This document shows, piece by piece, positions 17,037 through 24,221 of a DNA stretch of 64,000 bases. Below the pieces are notes generated by a model. The model did not search any database and was not told the origin of the DNA. It saw only the letters and a program-made list of their open reading frames with translations. Within the stretch, counting starts at the first letter, position 1. Every line of letters starts with the position of its first letter. The position numbers and the translations under genes were made by a program. The DNA is from Candidatus Nanoarchaeia archaeon (lineage in GTDB: Archaea; Nanobdellota; Nanobdellia; Woesearchaeales; JANQNE01), in NCBI GenBank assembly GCA_028279725.1, contig JANQNE010000002.1, positions 62,001 through 126,000 on the forward strand, written 5' to 3'.

Positions 17037-17090
17037 CTATGGAACATCAGTTGGATCTTTTCTGTCAGTAGGATCTTTTACTATATTCAT
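17037..17090 (-). CDS. DPTD micropeptide, 17 residues
   Basis: MNIVKDPTDRKDPTDVP contains two DPTD units. AAAGGAGGTG abuts the ATG (2 nt), closer than usual. An in-frame ATA two codons later would be better spaced. The peptide at 17277 shares the motif. Confidence 0.4.
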   Translation of the reverse strand: MNIVKDPTDRKDPTDVP

Positions 17091-17170
17091 CACCTCCTTT
17101 CTTCTGGAGTTACAGCTCTGCACTATCTATTAAAAACCCTCTTGATGAGGTGTTGATCTCGAATTAAAAA

Positions 17171-17205
17171 GCAAGGCTCTAAGCCTTTTTTGCGAAGAGC
17201 CTTGC
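17171..17205 (-). terminator. Terminator hairpin, GCAAGGCTCT family
   Basis: Same stem and TTTTTAATTCGAGATC tail as at 16762, with a different loop. Confidence 0.7.
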
Positions 17206-17276
17206 TTGAATGTTGGCCTTAGGATAAGGCTATAATTTGCATTTTGCAAATCAAAAATGATCTTTTTTGTGGTATT

Positions 17277-17315
17277 TCAGAATTCATCAGTAGGATCATA
17301 CCCTACAACAATCAA
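17277..17315 (-). CDS. DPTD micropeptide, 12 residues, TTG start
   Basis: MIVVGYDPTDEF from TTG 17315, 8 nt after AAAGGAGGT. It shares GATCCTACTGA and the DPTD motif with the next unit. Confidence 0.4.
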   Translation of the reverse strand: MIVVGYDPTDEF

Positions 17316-17358
17316 TAAACATCACCTCCTTTTGGGCTGAGTTAGAAATACAAAGAGA

Positions 17359-17595
17359 TCAAGCCATGGCTAATGCTCCCTGCTGTTCTCTTATGCGTCT
17401 TTCCCGTTTTTCCAGGACCTTGCGCAGCTTGTTTTTTCCGCTGAAATGGCTGACTGCTGTTTCCCTCTCATATGCTGGGATCTTCTGCAACCTCTTGTTG
17501 TCCATCTTCTTGGGCAGGATCCTTCTGTGCTTCGAGAACAACATGACTTTTTTCTCTGATCTGTGTGACTTGATCTCTTTTCCATTTATCTGCAT
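17359..17595 (-). CDS. Strongly basic small protein, 78 residues
   Basis: From ATG 17595 (AAGGAGAAACAAACGA upstream). It is rich in Lys and Arg (SHRSEKKVMLFSKHRRILPK; LRKVLEKRERRIREQQ) with no membrane segment. The frame continues upstream to 17658, but that part overlaps a terminator hairpin and lacks an SD, so I exclude it. Nucleic-acid binding is likely from charge only. Confidence 0.6.
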   Translation of the reverse strand: MQINGKEIKSHRSEKKVMLFSKHRRILPKKMDNKRLQKIPAYERETAVSHFSGKNKLRKVLEKRERRIREQQGALAMA

Positions 17596-17631
17596 TCGTT
17601 TGTTTCTCCTTAATGATTGTTTAACAAAAAA

Positions 17632-17685
17632 GAGGGCGAGCTCCTGTTTTTCACCCATGGTTAATCAATAGCGGAGCCCGCCCTC
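17632..17685 (-). terminator. GC-rich hairpin terminator
   Basis: Arms GAGGGCGGGCTCC and GGAGCTCGCCCTC (one mismatch), then TTTTTTGTT on the minus strand. Confidence 0.7.
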
Positions 17686-17771
17686 ATCGTAAGTTTGATG
17701 GACATTATTTGCCTTTATGTGAGGTTAAGGGAATGTCCTCGAAACCTTAACTCACAGGCCTGATCTTCTTT

Positions 17772-17813
17772 TTACTTTGAATTGTTCTGAGTATGCAGGT
17801 TAAATACTCTCAA
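17772..17813 (-). CDS. Possible micropeptide, 13 residues, TTG start
   Basis: MRVFNLHTQNNSK from TTG 17813, 8 nt after a perfect GAAAGGAGGT. Same SD-to-TTG geometry as 17277. Confidence 0.35.
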   Translation of the reverse strand: MRVFNLHTQNNSK

Positions 17814-17865
17814 TATACATCACCTCCTTTCAATTGCACGTAAGTGCATCTGCGGCTTTTTTTGG

Positions 17866-18060
17866 CTATGCTCTGGCCGGGATAGCTTCTTTTTTGCCAG
17901 AGCGCTTTATTGGCAAGAAAAAAGGAATCCATGCCGGACTTATTGCAATGAACTGGATCCCTATGATCAGAAAAACCAATGGGACAAGAATCCAGCTGAA
18001 GGCAAACATAATCCCTATGACGGGGAATATGATAAAGAACCATTTTGCCAGATATAACAT
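17866..18060 (-). CDS. Small membrane protein, 64 residues
   Basis: Two hydrophobic helices (AKWFFIIFPVIGIMFAFSWI; FLIIGIQFIAISPAWIPFF) and a basic tail. Its start overlaps the stop of the gene before it (TAATG), with AAAGGGGG as SD, so translation is coupled. Confidence 0.65.
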   Translation of the reverse strand: MLYLAKWFFIIFPVIGIMFAFSWILVPLVFLIIGIQFIAISPAWIPFFLPIKRSGKKEAIPARA

Positions 18061-18251
18061 TAATCCCCCTTTCCTGATTCTGTTAGAATTGGCCTTCTTC
18101 CTGGGACTGTGTCAGGATGGTCTTGGTTGTTTCCGGACTTTGCGCTGTGGTAAAGTCTTCTTAAATTGTCGTTATATGGGTCATTTGCGTATGTGTCTTC
18201 AAGCTGAAAGAATGAATGCCTGCTCATTGGCGGTGACATGTTTCTTTTCAT
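18060..18251 (-). CDS. First gene of module A, soluble, 63 residues
   Basis: Polar protein (MKRNMSPPMSRHSFFQLEDT) with no recognised family. AAAGGAG lies 5 nt before the ATG. It is the first gene after the 350-nt leader. Confidence 0.65.
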   Translation of the reverse strand: MKRNMSPPMSRHSFFQLEDTYANDPYNDNLRRLYHSAKSGNNQDHPDTVPGRRPILTESGKGD

Positions 18252-18261
18252 CTAATTCTCC

Positions 18262-18640
18262 TTTATTTTTGGTGGAAAATGCTTCCTATATAATATACAA
18301 ACTTTTTCCGTTAAGAATTCTGTTTTTTAGCCATTTCTTATTGTGGATTCAACTATCCAAACACCTCACTCCCCGACGAGAAAAACTGTGAATACTGGCT
18401 TTTCCCTGCTGCTCTCTGGCTTTTACGCTTTTTTGAAAAGTTGTTTTTTGTGACAGATTGTCCAGTTTTTCAAAAAAGTTTTCTATACCATGCAACCGAA
18501 GCATCAACGAAAACAATGTCAAATTTTGATCATTGCTATGCTGAGCAAAAGCTGCGCAGCTAAAATTTTTTCCGCAAAATACGGTACGAAAAAAATTGGC
18601 TAAGTTCCTATTGAATTAACTAAATGAATATGAATACGTG
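18262..18640 (-). ncRNA. Structured 5' leader of module A
   Basis: About 350 nt align with 45848-46215. Conserved blocks on the minus strand include CCGTATTTTGCGG, AGCTGCGCA, ATGATCAAAATTTGACATTG, GCGTAAAAGCC, TTTTCTCGTCGG and TTCTTAACGGAAAAAGTTTG. A stem at 18429-18439/18467-18477 (TTTTTTGAAAA with TTTTCAAAAAA) is kept in the other copy with different bases. A smaller GACA/TGTC hairpin sits inside it. It lies between a TATA promoter and the first gene, so it should be transcribed. Confidence 0.7.
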
Positions 18641-18703
18641 AATTTATGTGAATGACTGCCCCTCGAAACAATCTATATGAAAATTTTATTTATATAATTT
18701 ATA

Positions 18704-18720
18704 TAGTTTATAAGCTTTTC
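18704..18720 (-). promoter_or_regulatory. Module A promoter (BRE/TATA)
   Basis: Minus strand GAAAAGCTTATAAAC followed by AT-rich sequence. Module B has GAAAGCTTTATATATAAG at the matching place. The predicted transcript would start about 25 nt downstream. Confidence 0.55.
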
Positions 18721-18757
18721 TGTAGTGTACTCTTTATATTAACTATTATTTAAGTAT

Positions 18758-18830
18758 TTATTTTCTATATGGAAATTAAATAGTCCAAAAAAATACCCGC
18801 TGTGGTGAACATGCAAATGTTGGGATTTTT
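18758..18830 (-). terminator. Module B end: terminator plus conserved tail
   Basis: Minus strand: a CCC/GGG hairpin with inner AACATTTGCATGTT, then seven T residues, GGACTATTTAATTTCC and ATATAGAAAATAA. The tail matches 13753-13790 over about 36 nt with few differences. Confidence 0.75.
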
Positions 18831-18840
18831 TTGTTTTGGA

Positions 18841-19152
18841 CTAGTTCTTTTTTACCAGCTGTGCTGTGGCAAGAGGTATAAATATGATTAGGAATATCAA
18901 GACTATGTTGTTCTTTTCAAAGATCCTAATGATTTCAGATAGAGGCTCTCTTAGAATCTCTATATCATGAAGTGCACAAGGAGTTAGGACCCAGACGTAA
19001 GCTGGAGTCAGTATGATAATAACTCCTGATAGAAGATCTTTTTTCAGCCTATCCATGATCTTTTTATTGGAGTTAATGACAAGTGCTATAACGCCATAGA
19101 TGCCTATCAGTGTAAGTAGCCACACCATTGCTATGTTTTCTGGAGAGATCAT
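18841..19152 (-). CDS. Membrane protein, last gene of module B, 103 residues
   Basis: Three hydrophobic segments (NIAMVWLLTLIGIYGVIALV; GVIIILTPAYVWVLTPCAL; IVLIFLIIFIPLATAQLV). AAAGGAGGAAATT precedes the ATG. Module A has no counterpart after its MQT gene. Confidence 0.7.
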   Translation of the reverse strand: MISPENIAMVWLLTLIGIYGVIALVINSNKKIMDRLKKDLLSGVIIILTPAYVWVLTPCALHDIEILREPLSEIIRIFEKNNIVLIFLIIFIPLATAQLVKKN

Positions 19153-19190
19153 AATTTCCTCCTTTGTAGATGGTTTGAGTTAATAAAAAA

Positions 19191-19454
19191 GGGTGTGAAA
19201 GCCAAAGCTTAGATTGTGTGGCATGTAGAATTCTCCTCTACTATACCAAAGGATTCTCATATAACATGTGGAATTCTCTTGCACTATGTTAATATGAGAC
19301 GTAGTGACCTGCGTAATTTTCTCACACTAGATCGGCTACGACTACCAGGCATTCCTGTCTGTGTAGTTCCTCGCGGAAAATCCTTGATACTTTTTTGCTA
19401 GTGTATTTCAACTGAGCGTTTCTCCACAATACTAAGCTAAGGACAATCACACCC
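19191..19454 (-). ncRNA. GGGTGTGA-closed structured element, long copy
   Basis: 264 nt without a convincing ORF. Ends pair as GGGTGTGA/TCACACCC, CTTAG/CTAAG and TTGTG/CACAA, as in 13861-13985. Inside are CAGGAATGCCTG and TTCCGCGAGGAA hairpins, a long-range ACACTAG/CTAGTGT pairing and a 23-nt direct repeat around GAATTC (about 19223 and 19265). On the minus strand it ends in CCCTTTTTTATTAA, like a terminator. Confidence 0.5.
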
Positions 19455-19469
19455 CAAGGTTATTGCTGC

Positions 19470-19592
19470 CTAGGTTCTGGTGTTTTCGAGCAGTTCGGCA
19501 TTGGCGATGAGGATGTTCTCGTTTTTGACTTCTTCGGAAGTGCGGGCGTTGTGGTTGCGGGAATTGACGGTTTTTTTGTTGTTGGTCTGCAT
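19470..19592 (-). CDS. MQT-type Asn-rich small protein (module B)
   Basis: 40 residues starting MQTNNKKTVNSRNHNARTSE and ending ENTRT. AAGGAG lies 8 nt upstream. Counterpart of 14182-14346. GC content is higher than in its neighbours. Confidence 0.7.
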   Translation of the reverse strand: MQTNNKKTVNSRNHNARTSEEVKNENILIANAELLENTRT

Positions 19593-19715
19593 AGGATTTC
19601 TCCTTAAAGGTTTAAAGGTTAATTGATTAAGAACAAGTGTAAGGGGATTAGCCTTACCTAGATATGGATCACCCCCTTTTTATTTTTTGATAACATTTTC
19701 ATAAGTCACCAAAGA

Positions 19716-19973
19716 TTATAAGATGTAAAAGGTTACAAACATTACAAAGGCCAGACACAGATTGATGATTCCAGCCTTGAACTGCTTCAGCCGGAATGAG
19801 TAAATGCCCGGAATTAGGAATATTGTGAAAGTTAGCGGTTTGCACCAGCTGCCGATCATCCCTATCCTTTTAATTCCGATATAATCTATAGTCTGCCACA
19901 GGGCAATGGGAAAAAAGAACAAAAACAATACCACCAGATATACTTTTGTAATGTCTTTAAGCGAATATCCCAA
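19716..19973 (-). CDS. Membrane protein, 85 residues, TTG start
   Basis: Two to three hydrophobic helices (VYLVVLFLFFFPIALW; PLTFTIFLIPGIY; AGIINLCLAFVMFVTFYIL). Starts at TTG 19973, 5 nt after GAAAGGAGGT. No family recognised. Confidence 0.7.
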   Translation of the reverse strand: MGYSLKDITKVYLVVLFLFFFPIALWQTIDYIGIKRIGMIGSWCKPLTFTIFLIPGIYSFRLKQFKAGIINLCLAFVMFVTFYIL

Positions 19974-19986
19974 TGATCACCTCCTT

Positions 19987-20265
19987 TCAGAAATTCTTTT
20001 TTATGCGGTTTATGAATTCATTGTATTCATCCTTGTAGATACGGAAGGATATAATCATCCCCATTATTACCAGTCCAAAGTAGAGGACAGTAGTTCCGGT
20101 TGATGCTTTTTCTGCTATCGTCCTTCCGAAAAAGGAGAAAAAATCGAACCAGAATATCAGGATAAGCACCTTTCCAAACATGGTCTTTGCTTTGATAACT
20201 GCAGGAAAGATTACATATCCCAGGCAGGCTCCGAGTACCACTATCTCTAGCTTAGGCAGGATCAT
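19987..20265 (-). CDS. Membrane protein, about 92 residues, start inside the upstream gene
   Basis: Three hydrophobic helices (IVVLGACLGYVIFPAVI; VLILIFWFDFFSFFG; TTVLYFGLVIMGMIISF). The SD GAGGAGGTGATG is inside the 3' end of the previous gene, where it encodes the tail RGGDDPA. ATG 20265 is very close to the SD; CTG 20259 is better spaced, so the exact start is uncertain. Confidence 0.65.
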   Translation of the reverse strand: MILPKLEIVVLGACLGYVIFPAVIKAKTMFGKVLILIFWFDFFSFFGRTIAEKASTGTTVLYFGLVIMGMIISFRIYKDEYNEFINRIKKNF

Positions 20266-20614
20266 CACCTCCTCTCTCTTTGTTTATATCCTTGTAACTC
20301 CAGAACATAAGTGTCAGGAATGCAGACATGAAGAAGAAGGTCATGATGTCTTTGAATGTTATCCATAAGAATGATGTATCCAGAGGAACTCCAGACATAC
20401 TCTTTCTTGCAAGGAAGACACAGATCAGCGCGAGAATTCCAATCGCTGCGAACACTTTTCCGTCAGTCTTGAGTTTTGTGTTGAGGAAAAATGCAAGAAG
20501 TCCTGCAAGGAAAAAGGTGATCCCTACATCTGCTTCTCCAGTCAAAGGTATCATGATGAGGCCGATGAAAGGCATGAGCAGAAGTTTTGTGTTGTTGGTG
20601 AGTTTTATAGACAT
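20252..20614 (-). CDS. Membrane protein, 120 residues
   Basis: Four hydrophobic helices (LLLMPFIGLIMIPLTG; VGITFFLAGLLAFFL; VFAAIGILALICVFLA; DIMTFFFMSAFLTLMFWSY). AAAAAGGAGG 3 nt before the ATG. Its last codons carry the SD of the next gene. Confidence 0.7.
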   Translation of the reverse strand: MSIKLTNNTKLLLMPFIGLIMIPLTGEADVGITFFLAGLLAFFLNTKLKTDGKVFAAIGILALICVFLARKSMSGVPLDTSFLWITFKDIMTFFFMSAFLTLMFWSYKDINKERGGDDPA

Positions 20615-20625
20615 ATGCCTCCTTT

Positions 20626-21375
20626 TTAATTTTTATATCTGTCAATGTTTTTGGATGTGATGACGTAATCTCCTCCTGATATCCTGTTGCATTCTTCAAG
20701 ATAAAAGTTAAAGAACTTTTTGTCTTCTCCCCTGAAGTAATATCCACCATCTGATTTTTCTACTCTGGGCTTTCTTTTGCCAGGATATTTACTGAGAAGG
20801 ATATTTGCGAATTCTTCGGCCCTTCCTTTTGCAACAAAATAATCGGCGACTACGTCATACTTTCTCCGGATCTCGAAGGGATTTACAGGATTTGAGGAGA
20901 TTGCCAAGGCGATTTTTCTTTGGAGTTTGTTTATGAACTCTTTGATATCCTCAGATCTTATGACCTTATCACCTTTGCTGTCCAGATCTTTGAATATCTC
21001 AGAGCTGGCTTCGGCGAGGTGACCGTTCTGGTAGTATATTTGATTTCTCCTGTAATCACTTAACATCCCTGCCTGTGGCTTGGTAGCATAGAGCCAGCTC
21101 TTGATGAACATCATTACTGCTTCGTTATCGCTCTTTCTCACAAAATAGCCGGAGCTGATATCATATTCATAATCAGAAAAAACGTTGGCCTTGAGGGAAT
21201 CCTTCTTTGCCTTTATCCTGGCTTTTTTTGAAGGATCCAGGCTTTCGAATTTCTTATACTCCAGGCAGCCGACTGAGTTGTTGTCCTGCAGACAGTCAAT
21301 TAGGGATGCAGCATCTGCCATAAAGAATGCTGTTAAGATCATGACGAGTACTGTAATTTTTACTTTAACATTCAT
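20626..21375 (-). CDS. Secreted protein, 249 residues
   Basis: Signal peptide (VKITVLVMILTAFFMADAAS) at the N-terminus, then a soluble Lys-rich domain with Cys residues in DCLQDNNSVGC. I start at ATG 21375 (AAAAAGGAG 7 nt upstream). The longer frame to 21657 overlaps the next gene and lacks an SD. No family recognised. Confidence 0.7.
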   Translation of the reverse strand: MNVKVKITVLVMILTAFFMADAASLIDCLQDNNSVGCLEYKKFESLDPSKKARIKAKKDSLKANVFSDYEYDISSGYFVRKSDNEAVMMFIKSWLYATKPQAGMLSDYRRNQIYYQNGHLAEASSEIFKDLDSKGDKVIRSEDIKEFINKLQRKIALAISSNPVNPFEIRRKYDVVADYFVAKGRAEEFANILLSKYPGKRKPRVEKSDGGYYFRGEDKKFFNFYLEECNRISGGDYVITSKNIDRYKN

Positions 21376-21410
21376 AATTGAATCTCCTTTTTGGTTTGAT
21401 TTTTTAACTG

Positions 21411-21704
21411 CTATTTTCTTTTCCTTCCTCTTGTCAATCCTCCTGTTGAAAGCTCCTGGCTTTTTTCTTCCGACTTTTCTTGCGGAGGAGGTTGGCCTGG
21501 AGCTTGTGGAACTGGTTTTGGTTTTTCTTCGACCTTCACAAACCTGGCTATGATTGCTACACCAATTATGAAAAACATTGCAATAACATAAGGATTTAAT
21601 CCTGTGTCGAGCCAGTCTTTGATCATCTCGAAGATTCCGGCAAAATTGTAGATGCACAGGGCCGAGAGGACGATCCCAAGCACTACAGCAAAGGCTTTTT
21701 TCAT
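21411..21704 (-). CDS. Membrane protein with Pro/Gln-rich tail, 97 residues
   Basis: Two helices (AFAVVLGIVLSALCIYNFAG; PYVIAMFFIIGVAIIARFV) then a cytosolic-type tail with PVPQAPGQPPPQEKSEEK ending in RGRKRK. AAGGAGGTAAG before the ATG. Confidence 0.7.
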   Translation of the reverse strand: MKKAFAVVLGIVLSALCIYNFAGIFEMIKDWLDTGLNPYVIAMFFIIGVAIIARFVKVEEKPKPVPQAPGQPPPQEKSEEKSQELSTGGLTRGRKRK

Positions 21705-21713
21705 CTTACCTCC

Positions 21714-22109
21714 TTATGGAGATTCTTCATCCATCTCAGGAAATAATTTTCCCATATTTCTGAAGAACTCCTTTACTTCTGAATGATAAAGCACGGATGA
21801 TATCAATGCACCAATCGCATTTGCGGTGAGAAGAAGTATGGCTTCTTTCAGGGCCATGTTGTGGACTATGATACTGGCGATTATGTGATGAATGCAGACA
21901 AATAAAGCAAGTTTCTTTGCTCTACTTTCGATTGTCTGGTCAAGTCCCAGGCTAAGCAGAACAAAACCGCTTAAGGTACCGAGTGAGATAGCTGCTACTG
22001 GAACCATCTTAATGTAAGTTAAGATACCTGTTCCTGCCAACACCCAGATGCATATACAGAGAAACATGTACTTCATCAGGCTGTTACAGAACCTTTTCAT
22101 GTCAATCAT
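21714..22109 (-). CDS. Membrane protein, 131 residues
   Basis: Four hydrophobic helices (MFLCICIWVLAGTGILTYI; AISLGTLSGFVLLSLGL; LFVCIHHIIASIIVH; AILLLTANAIGALISSVL). AAAGGAGGTTTT before the ATG. Nine nt separate it from the next gene. Confidence 0.7.
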   Translation of the reverse strand: MIDMKRFCNSLMKYMFLCICIWVLAGTGILTYIKMVPVAAISLGTLSGFVLLSLGLDQTIESRAKKLALFVCIHHIIASIIVHNMALKEAILLLTANAIGALISSVLYHSEVKEFFRNMGKLFPEMDEESP

Positions 22110-22140
22110 AAAACCTCCTTTGAATGAGTTTAAAGAAATT

Positions 22141-22238
22141 TATATTTACAGTTATTATTTACGAAAGAAAAAAGGGTGCGAAAGCCTTAAGCTATGGTGA
22201 AAGCCACTTCACTCATTTGCAGAAGGACAATCGCACCC
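22141..22238 (-). promoter_or_regulatory. GGGTGCGA terminator hairpin followed by a promoter box
   Basis: Hairpin GGGTGCGA/TCGCACCC (22174-22238), T-rich, then CTTTCGTAAATAATAACT and ATATAA before the gene at 22109. This terminator-plus-box order recurs through the island. Confidence 0.55.
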
Positions 22239-22249
22239 TCAGGATATAT

Positions 22250-22690
22250 TTATAAGCTTTTTTTTGCCAATCTTTCTTTTTCTTCTTTGATATGCCTTAG
22301 ATAATCATTGACTTTTTTCTGGTAGCTTTGGATAAAGAGCTTGTTGTCTTCCAGAGTATATCTTTTAAACGGTCTCCCTCCTAGCTCGACATCTATCTCC
22401 TCTATATTTAGATGCCGATCAAGCCTATAGGTGATGATCCTTCTATCAGAACTTAACTTCCTAACAGTCAGACAAATACCATTGAAGGAAAGTGTTTCAT
22501 GTCCAAAGACAGAATAATTAGTGACGTATTCTCTGAACTTATACCTTCTTTTTTCTTCATCGTAGATCCAGCTTACTATTGCCGCAGTAAATACGAGAAA
22601 GCTTATCGTAACGAGGATCCCAAGCAAGGTGATGTTCTTCTTGTCTTTTTCTTGTTGGATTTCGTAAGGTGTTCTTTTTTCAGTTTCCAT
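22250..22690 (-). CDS. Single-helix membrane protein, 146 residues
   Basis: One N-terminal helix (NITLLGILVTISFLVFTAAI), then an outer or inner soluble domain. ITYRLDRHLNIEEIDVELG and the Lys/Glu-rich end (DYLRHIKEEKERLAK) align with the protein at 34710 (IRYTLDKNFNI...KLKEEKQKI), so they are paralogues. Weak SD (GAGTTTAAG). Confidence 0.65.
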   Translation of the reverse strand: METEKRTPYEIQQEKDKKNITLLGILVTISFLVFTAAIVSWIYDEEKRRYKFREYVTNYSVFGHETLSFNGICLTVRKLSSDRRIITYRLDRHLNIEEIDVELGGRPFKRYTLEDNKLFIQSYQKKVNDYLRHIKEEKERLAKKSL

Positions 22691-22739
22691 CTTAAACTCG
22701 ATTTTTTAGTTAACGGTTTTAGCTGAGTGTTAAAGAAAA

Positions 22740-22798
22740 GAGGGTGCGATAGTCTTGTTTGGCAGGAATATCAATTAGGTGAAGACAATCGCACCCTC
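22740..22798 (-). terminator. GAGGGTGCGA hairpin terminator
   Basis: Fully paired arms GAGGGTGCGA/TCGCACCCTC with an inner AGTCTT/AAGAC helix separated by a small internal loop; ends CTCTTTTCTTT on the minus strand. Confidence 0.65.
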
Positions 22799-22812
22799 TC
22801 GGTCAAATGGTG

Positions 22813-23646
22813 CTAGCTGAGCTTGCGGACTGATTTAAGAAGTTCAGCTACCTCACTCTTGCTGGTATGCAGAGAGAGTGTTTCTGAAGCGATCTTCCTG
22901 ATCTCCTCGATCTTCTCTTTCTGCTCCAGATGGATGAACCATTCCTCCATGGCCAGCATCCTGACGATCTCGTTGATGACCGGAAGATCTTCCTCGTTGT
23001 AGATGCGCATGAAAGAGTCTTTCTTAGTCATCTCAGGGAAGAGTGACGCGAGGAATTCCAGAGTCAGTTCGTTGCTGAAGTTAAAGGATGCATAGAACCT
23101 GTTGATGTCATTTGAGTCCGGGCAGCCTTTTTCGTGGATGTCATCCAGCTTGTCATCGTATGACCTGTACATGAAGCAGTACTTCAGATCATACATGCGA
23201 AGCTTGAGCTTGCTCCTGATCTTGCCGCTGCAGGTAAGGCATGGCTCTGTCTTGACGATTGAGTAGGTGTTCTTGTGATCATCGATGTGAGTGATTTCGT
23301 AGCTGACGATCCGCTTTTTCTGGAACACCTTCCGGATAACATCAAAGCTGATCTGCGCTTTCTGAGCTTTGGAGCCGGACGCTTTTTCCACAGGGCAACC
23401 ATCGTTATGATCTATGCTGCAGCTTTTTTCGATGACATAATATTCCCAGTATTCATTTTCACGGAGCATGAACCTTATCAGGAAGTTTACAGTTGCGTAA
23501 TTTTCCTTGCCGCAGTACCTGCAGTGCTGGCTGACAGTCACATCGTAGTATTCGGCTATGATGAGCGGGTCAATTGCGGGGAACTGGTCGATGTCATGTT
23601 CGGATTCGGTCTGGGTGCATTTCAGCACTTTCAATGTTTTTCTCAT
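22813..23646 (-). CDS. Soluble Cys-rich protein with two CxxC pairs, 277 residues
   Basis: No membrane segment. SQHCRYCGKENYA and EPCLTCSGK give two CxxC knuckles that could bind zinc; SCSIDHNDGCP and EKGCPDSND add more Cys. It has the highest GC of the nearby genes. GAAGGAGG 5 nt before the ATG. No family recognised; nucleic-acid binding is possible. Confidence 0.65.
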   Translation of the reverse strand: MRKTLKVLKCTQTESEHDIDQFPAIDPLIIAEYYDVTVSQHCRYCGKENYATVNFLIRFMLRENEYWEYYVIEKSCSIDHNDGCPVEKASGSKAQKAQISFDVIRKVFQKKRIVSYEITHIDDHKNTYSIVKTEPCLTCSGKIRSKLKLRMYDLKYCFMYRSYDDKLDDIHEKGCPDSNDINRFYASFNFSNELTLEFLASLFPEMTKKDSFMRIYNEEDLPVINEIVRMLAMEEWFIHLEQKEKIEEIRKIASETLSLHTSKSEVAELLKSVRKLS

Positions 23647-23831
23647 ATGTCCTCCTTCGGAGTTTGAGGGTTAATGGATTTTGTCGGTTTCTTTGCGGCA
23701 AGGTTGAGGATTACTGCGAGACTGATCACGACTAAAGCAAGGCCAAAGCCATTTGAAGAACTTCCAGCTGCGCCTGCGAAGAAGAACTTCTGAATCAGAA
23801 TTGCCAGTAAGGCTATTATGAATAGTCTCAT
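23643..23831 (-). CDS. Small membrane protein, 62 residues
   Basis: Two hydrophobic helices (LFIIALLAILIQKFFFAGAA; FGLALVVISLAVILNLAA) joined by a Gly/Ser loop. Overlaps both neighbours by 4 nt. Confidence 0.65.
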   Translation of the reverse strand: MRLFIIALLAILIQKFFFAGAAGSSSNGFGLALVVISLAVILNLAAKKPTKSINPQTPKEDI

Positions 23832-23983
23832 GACTGCCTTCCTTTCCGAGAACCGCGAACATTAGTCTGTTTTTTGCGGTTATCGCTTTCTTCGAGGCTC
23901 GAACCGCAGTGAGGGCACTGGTCAGGACCGCTTGCTCCTCTTCTTTGCTTTGGCTCTACCTCGCCATGTATAGGACATTTCAA
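23828..23983 (-). CDS. Zinc-ribbon small protein, 51 residues, TTG start
   Basis: Starts MKCPIHGEVEPKQRR and has DQCPHCGSSLEE, a Cys-x3-Gly...CPHCG zinc ribbon, then a basic tail. TTG 23983 lies 6 nt after AAAGGAGG. Its stop overlaps the next ATG (ATGA). Likely nucleic-acid or protein binding through zinc. Confidence 0.65.
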   Translation of the reverse strand: MKCPIHGEVEPKQRRGASGPDQCPHCGSSLEESDNRKKQTNVRGSRKGRQS

Positions 23984-24035
23984 TCTATACCTCCTTTGTT
24001 AAATAGTTATTTTTGAGATCGTAATGTTTCCTCCT

Positions 24036-24206
24036 TTATTGTGCAGGTAAAAGGATTTTCATGATCAGGATAAACAAAGCTATGCAATCAATGCTTATGA
24101 GCACAGTTGCTGTCACTTTGGAAATCTTCTTTTTTACTTCCAGGGCTAGGATCTGGATCGGGATATACAGCAAGACCATAAGTATGATCCATGTTATTGC
24201 AGACAA
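24036..24206 (-). CDS. Small membrane protein, 56 residues, TTG start
   Basis: Two helices (ITWIILMVLLYIPIQILAL; VTATVLISIDCIALFILIM). TTG 24206 lies 6 nt after AGGAGG. After its stop another AAAGGAGG occurs without an ATG, GTG or TTG at a useful distance. Confidence 0.6.
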   Translation of the reverse strand: MSAITWIILMVLLYIPIQILALEVKKKISKVTATVLISIDCIALFILIMKILLPAQ

Positions 24207-24221
24207 ATGTTTCCTCCTAGG

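Noticed and set aside
17366..17671. 101-codon plus-strand frame opposite the basic 78-residue protein
   Set aside because: No SD or promoter; the minus-strand ORF has a good SD and follows the local gene direction.
21376..21657. N-terminal extension of the 249-residue secreted protein
   Set aside because: It overlaps another SD-led gene out of frame, and a clear SD and signal peptide begin at 21375.
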